Shown: positions 47,042 to 59,000 of the stretch, piece after piece | How the letters are laid out: the number at the start of each line of letters is the position of its first letter | Position numbering within the stretch: the stretch's first letter is position 1 | Assembly (NCBI RefSeq): GCF_905220415.1 | Contig: NC_059546.1 | Coordinates: 5,890,001-5,954,000, forward strand | Direction: 5' to 3' | DNA from: Colias croceus | Taxonomy: Eukaryota; Arthropoda; Insecta; Lepidoptera; Pieridae | DNA length: 64,000 nt | Notes under the pieces: model-generated | What the model was told of the DNA's origin: nothing | The model's input: the letters and a program-made list of their open reading frames with translations, nothing else | Database searches by the model: none | Program-made: the position numbers and the translations under genes

Positions 47042-50000
47042 ATGATGAAGATGGTGCTACTAGGTGTTGTGTTGTGGGCAGGAGTGACTTTTGGGAGTCA
47101 TGTCGCACCCTACCCGTTGAACCTGATCGTAACCACAGGTAGGTAACTATTAAAAAATTACATGTATACGTAGATTTATTTATTTATTATCCGGTATATA
47201 GGTACTAAATAAACTGTTTCTTGCAGAATTCATTCATCCACCTCCGATGTATGATTTTCCGTTTCCAAGCGCCGACAATTTGAAGAGATTGCCGCCTGTC
47301 ACAGCAGTGCATACCAACAAGTCGATAAACTTCAGTAAAATGTCGATAGCGATGCTCGAGCGCTTGGAGGACAACTTAGAGGCGTCAGGAATCAAGCCTC
47401 AGCCAGGATCTGCTGCTCAAGGATTGGCCATCGCTGGTTTCCCGTGTAGTGACGCAATGAGATATGAAAAGTCATCAATGACCATTTCAAAAGCATCTCA
47501 AAATTTAGTGTGGACTCGTTGTACAAGGTTAGTGTTACAAATATGAAATACGTAAACAATTTGTATAGACGTACAAATTTTTTACGTTTTTTTTTTCAAG
47601 AATTAAGTAAACTAATGAAATGATGTGTGAGGTGGGGTCTTTAAACATATGTATTGTGATAAAGATTTGTTATCAGTGTTTTTGCACAGTGGGTGTTCCG
47701 ATAATGGTCCTGACCTCGTATCCGAATCGGACTTTCTTGTATTGATTTATCAGACAGTCAATAATTTATAGATTCCTCTAATTTTTTGTAGAAAATTTAT
47801 ATTACATTTCCGTAACATGTCAATCATAGAAATCCAAATCACATTTTATAAAGCCACTACAAAAGGCCAACTCAAAAGATACAAAATCTCAGTATTAAGA
47901 AAAAATTCTCCATTTAGATACGGTTTGGCGCACGATGAGTGCGCGAGCTTCATAAGCACCCTGAATTTACGGGAAAGTGAATTTGGAGGAGAATGCGCGC
48001 AGTTAGAGAGGTTCACCTGTCGCACGAATAAGATGTCGTCCCGTTATCGCACCTTTGATGGTTCCTGTAACAACCCAGTGAGATCGTCCTGGGGCCAGGC
48101 GCTTACGGGATACAAGCGCCTCCTCCATCCTAGATATGCTGATGGTATTGAAGAGGTAAGGAGGATAATTTAATCTTTCGACTCTTCCTTAAAAAATCTT
48201 TCAATAATCTGAATTTCCTCATTTTTAACTTAAGTATTCTGTTGAAACTTTGTCATAATTATCTAGCTGAATTTGTTATTTTTGATAAAATTTTTATTTA
48301 TTTTGCATCCGAATTTTTCAAAATTATTTCTTTAACATTTTTGGCTAATTATTATTTTCTGTTTGCAGCCACGTCGTGCCTTAAGCCACAAGGAGCTGCC
48401 TTCAGCTCGTCTCGTGAGCAACAAATTAGCCAGTAACTTGGATGTACCGAATGAAAAGAAGACCATCGCTTTGGCGGTGTGGAGTCAATTTGTTTATCAT
48501 GACATGGTTCATACGCCTGTGAGGAAAACAAGTAAGTTTATGAATAATTTGTTTGGAGCATTTTGAACATATCTACCAAAATAATTATTTTGTATAATAA
48601 TTTTATGGCATCTCATCTTGTTTTTAATTAAATTATGGCATTTAAACTTTTTCTTTGAAAAATTAGACAATGTTTACATTATTTTCGAAAAGTTTACGTT
48701 ATATCCTTAACGAAAGATGATGCTATATTTAACAAGTTCATCATACGATGCTAAATTGATGATTAAACATATAGCCACTTGAATAAACACAGTTACGTAA
48801 CGAGGCAATTTAAGACATTCTTTTTGCTAACAATAATTGGTTTTATTCCTTGGTTTTATTTGATAATTTGAAAAAAAAAGGAATTGTATTCATTCACCTA
48901 GAAACATCAAATGTAAAAAGAAAACTTGCGATATACTTTATTTATACTCTGATCGTACATATTAAAAAAGCAAACTTTTATGTGAACTGCATTCAAAACG
49001 TTCTAAGCTGCGCAAAATAACGCCTTACAAAAAAAATCACTTTTTCACCTACAATTTCAAAAAATATATACTTATCACAAATACAAAAAATATATATGTA
49101 TATCAAAAAATTAAAAAAAACAACCTTTTTTTCCTAGTTCACACCGACCAAACAATCCGTTGCTGTGACACCACGGGGCTGGGTCTGACCCCACGGTACT
49201 TACATCCCAGTTGCATGCCAATCTCCGTACCAGATGAGGATCCGTTCTTCAAAAACAAATATGTCACTTGTATGGAGTACACGAGATCGGTCACTACGTA
49301 CAGAGGGGACTGCACTTTCGGAGCTGCTGAACAGGTAAATATAGTAGTTAGTGGTAGTGAAAGTATTTGGTAGTAGTAAGTGGTAGTTCTACTTAGGACG
49401 CCCGTTTGTACATAGTGTAATTTGTATCAATAAATAGTACGTAGTGAATAGTTTCGCAGTTCGCATTTTTAGCCGAAAATTAGTGAATCGTCTGTTCGTT
49501 CAAATAATTTTACCTGCACGAGGATATAAATATACCTGCTGCATTTTAGTATCTTAATTATTAAATGCAGCAGGTTTTTAATAAAATCAAACATTCGGTA
49601 GGTTAATAAAAATCGACGATAACAGGTAGTGAGCATTTCCATGTTTGGAATAAAAATAAACCTTGAAACTATAATTTTGGTTCTCAATACGTGTTAGAAC
49701 GATTATGTATTATTATTATGTGTCTATAAAAAAATCGACTATCTATCCAATACAATAAAATTACACATTACATACAATAATTATAATAATTATAAATTAC
49801 ATCTTATTCTGTAAAATAATATCAATTTAGGTAAAAAACTGTATCAAACTGCCGAAATATTCTTTAATAAAAACATTATTGTTTAACATGTCTATCCAAT
49901 GTATTTATTTATAACGAGGTAAGTAGTGATAGATAAAGCCGTTTATGCTTATAATAACTAGTAATAGAAGTGTTAGTAATTATTTTTACTGGGGTCCTGA

Positions 50001-53000
50001 TAAACGATGTTTGTCTGTACATTTATGGCTCATTTGACGTCACTGTGTTTACTATACATGAATAACCTTGTAATGGGATATTATGTAAAACTTAGGTCTG
50101 TGGTTCTAATAAACAATGCACACATTCTAACAATTATGTACTTGACACTTATTTGTTTGCCCATATACACAAAAGTAATCAGTTAAATGCAAGGTTGAAA
50201 ATTGAAACAAAATAAACTCATCCCATATTCAATATTACTCATTTACGAAATTAGGTAGTTTTCTACTTTAAATTAAAATTACTCATCTTATTTATTTACA
50301 CTTTGAACTCATCTAATAAATTACAAATGATAATAACAATTTATTGCGCATTGTTTATTCTTAATGATGATGATTTATTACTTTTCCTTGTCCTTTCTTG
50401 TCGATATATTTTTAATTACGACGCAATAACTGATAGATAATACATGTATATATTAAGAAAGTTAATAAAAAATTGGGAAAGGAAAGGAATATGATAAAAC
50501 TGGCATCCCTATCATAACAAATATATTATACCTATATATTGCAACCCGCATTTGCCCGGTAATTGCGAAGGGAGAGAATAGAAATAGATGAGAGATCTGC
50601 CTGACGGAGTAAATTGTAAAATATTTATCTTGGTACCTAGTACTAAAATAGTATAACTGGGTAGGTAGTTGTAGGAACCAATATCGCGTGGTAAGTATGC
50701 ACATTGCACACATAGCAATATCAGATGTAAACTAGAGACAAAATAAATAATAGACTATTTTCTATAGACTATCACAATACCACTTACGTACCTAGCTGAA
50801 AGTTGTTATGATTAACTAATAAGAAAGTATTGTTTGAAAACATTATCTACTACGTATTAAATAATAAAAGATTTGTTTATTCTCATATTATATGATTAGG
50901 TAAATGGTCATAACAACTTTTCATAAGAATCGATTTCACGACGGGTGTTTACAATAATATGATAAAAATATATTTTAAATACGGAGAACTTATTTCAAAG
51001 TTCATACTTATTTATTTCAATGGAAACAACAATGATTAATACCTAGCATAACACATTAATTGAGCGAGTTACCAATTTACTAGTCCAAAGATGAATCATC
51101 ATTAATTACTAATGGATTGCTAGATTTATTACCTACAATGAATAGTTTGCTTAATCCCTTGTTAAAAGTTGTTATGTTTGTTTTAGGCATTGCATTGTTT
51201 TAGGCATTTTAGGCTTTGTTATAGGCATTGCAGATTATTATACAACCGTTGTCATCAGAATTACGTTTTTATGCAGTTTGTCGATAATAATAACGAACGT
51301 TTGAATAAAAGGTGTATCATCTGAACATTTCTAGACTGCATTCTAGATGTACCGGTTTATTCTATAAATAGATTCCCCTCTTTCCGCTCGTTACTGCATT
51401 CTACAATCATAATAGTAAGGTAATCGTTGTAGCATGCACTTAGCATGAACACAGCACGTGTTTTGAAGGTTACCATTTGATATCGATTAATCTAGGACGA
51501 ACTACGATCAAAATAAAACAATCATAATCAATAGAAACAATTTTCTTGTTTACCGAGCTGTTGTTATCCACTCATACATATTTATATTGATAAATGAATA
51601 ATCATTGCCCTATTGTAATGCTGTTAACTATGTTTGTACGTGTAAAATGAAATTAATACGGATTAAAATGTTTGAATGTGTTATAGGACTTATAGGTACT
51701 TTAACAAAAAAAAATGTTTACGTTTAAAATTAGAGATTGACAACCTTTTGACTTTAGCCGTTATTTGCTCAGAAATCATCAAAATCTGGTTTCCGTGAGA
51801 TAACAAACATCAAAGTATATTGCAGAGCTAACTTTGGCATACTAAGCGTATTGGATTGTGTATTAAGAACTGAATATTTATAATCTTCAATCCTATGATA
51901 TTAGTTCCAAAATTAATCAATAAACTAAATAATTTTCATTAACTTAGGTATTTGATTAAATCAGATTTAATCACACCCTATCTTTAACTGGAAAAGTGTG
52001 TCAGTGATGTCAGGAAAAATAAATTATTGAGAATATTATCAGAGCTACGTGACATCTTGTAAACATAGGTCATTTGTTTTTACCGAGCAATTGTTATTGA
52101 AAAGATCACAATATGTCTAACTACGTAATACATGAGAGGCTTAAACCTTTAGTGTACCTTCATGTAGGTACGGCTTATTTTTTAAGCCACATATCACTAC
52201 CAATGCTTTATTGTTCTTTCTTAAGTATTTTAATTAAAAGCCGTGAAAGAAATAAATATTTGGTCTCTAGAATAATCTTATGTGAGTCAAAATACCTTAT
52301 CTAAATGCGAACTTCTTACAGATGAACCAAGCCACCCATTTCCTTGATGGTTCCCACATTTACGGCACAAACAGTCGTGACGCAGCCGCTCTAAGGGAGA
52401 AGACTGGAGGCTTGTTGAAAACTTCCAATGTTGATGATGAAGAACTGTTGCCTTTGGTCTCCAACCCACTTGAAAAGTGCCTTGTCAATAGCAATGACGC
52501 TGCTTGTTTTAATGCTGGTAAGAATTTATGGAAAATATTAAAAATAAAAATGAAAAATGAAATAATTCCAAATCCATATATGTAGTATAATCGGTAAATG
52601 TAGACATTTTTGTTTCCATAATAAATAATACAACGTCTGAATTATACAGTACATTGACGTTTTTACATAATGCATTCTTATACATTCTTATTATTAAATC
52701 TATAAAAATGTTTATATTGTAAAATAATATAATATAATAAATAATTTACCAGGTGATGTCCGTGCAAATATGCACCCCTGGTTGACTGCTATCCACGCTT
52801 TATTCGTCCGAGAGCACAACAGAATCGCTAGGAGTCTAGCCGTTCTGAACCCAGGCTGGAATTCGGACAAACTGTACCATGAGGCTAGAAGAATTGTGGT
52901 TGCTGAAATGCAGCATATTACGTATAAATACTGGCTACCTGCTCTCACTGGTGAGTTAATTGTTCAGTTTTTATTCAGTATTGTTAAATATTTTATAAGG

Positions 53001-56000
53001 ATTCCGTTAGTTCTAGGAATATCTGCACATTTTAAAGCTAATAATATATTCAGGTAGCTTTTACTATAAAACAATATAGGTAACGAATGTACAACGTATG
53101 AAACAAATATTTATTTATATTGTATAGATGTGGTATTTGAGTTTAATATTCAATTATCTTAAACGATATAAACAATATTTATAACTACCGAGTATATACT
53201 TATCTAATTGTTTTAAACGCAGGTACTTAAGTGATATATATGAATAAAATATGAATTAACTTTAAACAGATAAGCATCAGGCGTTTAGAACGTGATCGCA
53301 TATACTATATTACCGACACGTGCCATACAAACATATCAATTGACTATATACTTATGTGAATCACGTGTAGTAGTTGAATGATGTTTACTACCATTTCAAT
53401 CATCGGTCTTACAATGTTACATTTCTATGTATGAAGGGGTCAATAGGCAAATGACCCAATTGCCTGCAGAGGAAATATGATACCTATTTTTGTGTGACAC
53501 TTTGTGGTACCAATTTGCAATTAAATATGACATTCAAATGCGCTTTTAAAATAAATCGACTTTAATCATTGATTTGGATAAATAAATGTTTAATTTTGTC
53601 ATGTGACGCAAATAAAATCAAGGTGCAACGTTGAATGAGCTAGCTTGCGCAACGATGCAGCTGTTATAGTCTATACTAGCTTCCGCCCGCGACTCCGTCC
53701 GCGCGGATGTCGGTCTTCGCGTGGATGGTTTATTTCTCCATTTTGAGACCTCTGACAATAACATCTTATAAATATCTATTGGACCCAATTCCCAAATACG
53801 GTTAGGCCTATAATAATACGCAACGTGTGTTCGCGGTTCTACGGAACAACGTCTATGGATAAAACTGAAAAATTAAGATTAATTTTTTTCTACGTATTTT
53901 GCCAGGATAAAAAGTATCCTATTTTACGCCCAGGATAATAAGGTATAATTATACCAAGTTTCATCGAAATCGAACCGCTAGTTTTCACGTGATGCCTTCA
54001 CATACAGACAGACAGACAGACAGACAAAAATTTTTTTAATCACATATTTGGGTTTGGTATCGATCCAGTAACACCCCCTGGTATTTATTTTTTCAATATT
54101 TTCAATGTACAGAATTGACCTTTCTACAGATTTATTATACCTATGTATAGATTTGCACGGGATTCGTGACCTAATTCTTCCGAATTTTTATATGCAACAT
54201 CTTTATTTTTAGTTGACTGTTGCCTGTTATAAGTGTATGTGGGTTGATACCTATTATCTTCGCAAACGTCTTTTAGCGACTTTCACTTCTTAAAATATAG
54301 GTACCTACGATGAATAAATTACGAGAACGGGTTATGGTTTTGAATTCGGCGTATGATACCTATTTGATTTCTTTTTTTGATGACGTTGTAATTTGTAGTC
54401 GGAGTGCACGAAATTATTCATTATTTTACATCCATTCAAGCAATATATTTTATTATCGTTCTTCCAAATGGAACCGATGGAATTAATTTATTGTTTAAGC
54501 TGTATTGATCAGCCCAATTTAAAATTTATAGAATTCTTCAACGTCAAAATGTTATTAACTACGAACATTACTTCTTTTGCTTTAAATTTAAAAACAACGA
54601 AAGAACAAACATCTAACAAGACAATACTTAATCCACAGGCAAGTCATTCGACGAGCTATACGACAGCTACGACGTCGGCTACAACTCCGACATCGACCCG
54701 ACAATCACCAACTCCTTTGCAACAGCGGCCTTCCATTTCGTCAACAGTCTCTTCGATCAGGACATTGAACTCGTGGACGATGATAATGTGACGTCATCAC
54801 GGCTAGCTCTACACTATTTCAAGCCAGAGCTGGTGGCGAAAAAGGGTGGGATCGAAAAGTTACTACGCGGAATGACCAGTCAGATGTCGCAGGGATTGGA
54901 CTTCAACTATGATGATGATGTGAGTACTAGAATTTTATATTTTACTTGATTTGGATAGCGAAAAATTAGCTCTGCTATGTGTCAATGGAAAGATATTAAA
55001 AGGAGTTTAGCATAGTTTAAGAAAGGTAATATTATAATTAGAATGAAATTAATATCAATAAAAGTTATATTGATAGGTACACAAGCAGAAATATAATAAT
55101 AGTATTATCGCACCGAACGGAAATGTACTGAAAAGCATTACCACAACGTTGTAATACGTTTATTTAAAGACAAATACTCAAATATATGTACAGAGTACAA
55201 ACACATAGACAATAAACATACTTATTTAAAAACATTTGAATGTCAAGCGTAGGTCGTTGGACTTATAAAATCTTATAAAATATTGCTTGCATTGTTTTGG
55301 GTTCACGCTTATGATTTAGGACCAAATCATTTGCGAATAATGATTTGGAATTATTAAGTATAGATGCAAAATAGATGCAAAATTAATATATATGAAATAT
55401 TAATTATCTTTAGAACAACCAATTGAAGAGATTTTTACATTGAAAGTTCTTTATAATAATAATTAGTTAATCTAAAAAGTTTTTTTTAACATATCGCACA
55501 TCCGGAGAAATAACGTCACAACTGCATTTTTTTCAAAAATGAGTTTTATGTCAAAAACGTTTCCTTTTATGGTTTAGTATTCAGGGAATTAATGTCATAA
55601 TTTTAATTTTAATATCCTCCACGAGAGGTCGATTATGACGTCGCGGTTTTGACATGTTATTGGCCCATTCTGGCGGCACGATGTCTTATTAGTCAGTTGC
55701 GTCCGGCCATCCGAGCGGAGTAAATGTGTTTGGAGCTGCGTTGTCACATAAGGTAATTATGACATTTACTAAATAAGCTTTTGGTAGATAATTGTCACAA
55801 CTGTATTTTTCTAAACAATTGTGACAAAAGCGCTCTCGATTTATTGATTAGTTATTTGATTCTATTGGCTATATATGTCATAACTGTACGGTATAAAACA
55901 ATTATGACAATAACGCACCAAACTATTGGATATTCAGCTATGTGGCTTAATGTAATATTGTTATTTTATGTACAGTTGTGACAAAACCGTCCTAAAATTG

Positions 56001-59000
56001 GATGTTCAGCTATAGCTATAATATATTATATAATATATTATAACGATTTGAGTTATGACAGTTATACATACTACTTTTCAATACGTGTTATATAATTACA
56101 TAATTTCGTTTTAATTTTTATTTACAATACTTTTAAAGGTGAGAGTACTCGCAGCGGGGATTTTTCGCCTGATAGTGACAGTGATGAACTACCTACTGAA
56201 TCTTCAAGCTCTAGTTCCTCTAGAAGTTCAAGTTCTGATTCTTCTTCATCTAGCGAAGATTCAGAAGTAGAATCTACTGCAAACCCTGTCAATAGACCTT
56301 TTGTAGAATAAGTTGCAATTTCTGAAACTGTAAATAGTACAAGTGAGAAGGAAACCCCAAACAATCTTCGAAAAGAAACTACTTCGACACAGAAAAAAGG
56401 TAAAATAGTGCTCACCGTCGTACGATGTTTTCTATTTAACCTACGTGCTTTTAAGATATACCCAAAGCCCGCAGAGATTTCCAAATTGGCAACAAATTCC
56501 TGCGTAGAATGGTATGATGTCAGTGGGCACTCCTCTTACGTGAATAATTGTATAAGGGGATAATTGTGCTCAGGTTGTGCTGGGCCAATATTGAATGACC
56601 AATAAACACATTGGCATCTTCACCACTTAAAATTCGATAGCAACCCTATTGCGGCCTATTCTTAATGCAATCTGCAAATATTTTTGATGCCATTTCTTAC
56701 AAGTAGTTGACCGATTTAGAAGGCCCGGATCGAGGTGCCTGATGTGGGGTTATTTTCTATCTTACTGCAATGTACAATGTAAGGTCCAGTCAGTTACAGA
56801 ATACTGTCGAAAAGGGCCTTCTAGAAGGGGATGCTTATAAACGGTATCTATGTAAATAGAGTTAGGACAGTCGCTTAGAGAAGATTTCTTTGTCTTGCTT
56901 CTAATATCATCACCAACATCCTGGTCAAGATGACGGTTTGGCCTTGGACGGGGCACATCATCAATCATAGTCTCAGGAGGGGGAGGGGGATCAGGTGGAT
57001 CAGGAGGTGATACCTCCACTATTTAAATAATATCTACTAGAAATTAAAACAAACTTCGCGTAAACCGTCACCAACACAAAAATATCAGGTTTGATAGACT
57101 TACACCAACGCCGTTATTCCAAATTAATTAAAATGTTACAATAAAGATGTTTTTCTCTGTAGAAGTGATATTTTTTTCATACCTACCTACTAAATTTGAC
57201 ATAATAGATTTAGTATACTTTGAATCCCAGGGCCATAATGTCATAAATGTAGTACCATCCTTAAAAAAAGTAAAATAAGTCTTATCTAGTTATTTCAGCC
57301 TCCCTGAAAATGCTATATATTCGAAGTTGAATATATTCACCAACATAATCAATTAAATAATTTTTCTTATGTATAAACTGGGCCCATGAATAACAAAGCA
57401 AACTTTTAAATCTCTGCCCTGTAAAAAGTGGTTTATGACATTTATGACGTTATTTCTCCGGATGTGCGATATCTTTAATTAGATATGTAAAAAACATAAT
57501 ATTACAAAAGTAATCTCTGTAATCTCTGTTTAAGAAAAATGTGTATTATCTCATTTATTTGGTTTTATATACCTTGAAAAGTCGTAAATATTTTACAAGG
57601 TAACTGAGACAACATACAGGCCTTGACCTTGTCGATAACATTTTTTCCGGGATTTTGGATTTGTATTTAGTAATCTAAAATACTATGACGTTATAAAAGT
57701 TTATATAGTCTTATATATCCAAAGATATGGCAGTGGTAATTCGTTTGCGTGCGGTCCTTACAAATTTCTAAATTGGTCTAACGACTCACTAGATGTCTCT
57801 GCATTATTTACCACCAAATTATGTACCTATAATCTATACTAATATTATAAAGCTGAAGAGTTTGTTTGATTGTTTGTTTGTTTGTTTGTTTGTTTGAACG
57901 CGCTAATCTCGGGAACTACTGGTCCGATTTGAAAAATTCTTTCGGTGTTAGATAGCTCATTTATCGAGGAAGGCTATAGGCTATATACCATCACGCTACG
58001 ACCAACAAGAGAGGAGCCACGGGGGTGAAACCGCGCGGAGCGGCTAGTCTATAATAATATGTATTATAAATATGGAAAAATAAATAAATACTTTATGAAC
58101 AGTTACGTAACGAATGGCTGGGCGGTCTCGACGTGTTAGCTGTGGACGTGCAGCGCGGCAGAGACCACGGGATCCCCGGGTACGCGCAGTTCCGATCGCT
58201 TTGCGGCTTGCCGGTGGCTACTGCGTTCTCACACCTGAATGATGTTATTCCGCAAGAGGTATGTATCTGAAATCTGTACTAATATAATAAAGCTGAAGAG
58301 TTTGTTTGTTTGTTTGAACGCGCTAATCTCAGGAACTACTCGTCCAATTTGAAAAATTATTTCGGTGCTAGATAGCCCATTTATCAAGGAAGGTTATATA
58401 TCATCACCCTAAGACCAACAGAAGCGGGGCAATGCGGGTGAAACCGCAGGGCACAGCTAGTATTACATATAATTAGATGTTGAAAATCGTTAAACATATG
58501 AAGATGTAGGTATAACATAATAACTATGTTATATTTTTTAAATTCCAGACCATAGACAAGTTGTCAGCAGTATACGAGCAAGTTGGTGACATCGATCTAG
58601 TTGTAGGAATGATGGCGGAGACACCTCTCGCCGGCTCCTTGATAGGACCCACCGCCACTTACTTGATACGTAAGTATAATTTTTTCAACCGACTGCAATA
58701 AAAAGGGTTCTCAATTGGGTTGCTCTTTGGGTTTTTTGACTCAGAACTTTCGACTGAGTGCGCTGCTGACTGCGTGCGTGCTTGCGTGTACGCGTCGTTG
58801 TGTGTGCATGATTATTATTTATTCCATGATTTATATATATTCCATGTTTATTCCATGATTATTATTACTAAATTATATGTAGGTTATTGACTAAGGGCGT
58901 CAGTCAATAATATCCTTATTGACTGATTTTATCTGACAAAATCAGTTAATAGGGTTATTGACCTGTCGGTATTGTTTTACTTGCCCATTACAGAAAGATT

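Noticed and set aside
54468..54791. 107-codon plus-strand frame overlapping a peroxidase exon
   Set aside because: Wrong frame: the peroxidase frame from acceptor 54638 gives the AAFHFVNSL block and fits both neighbouring exons.
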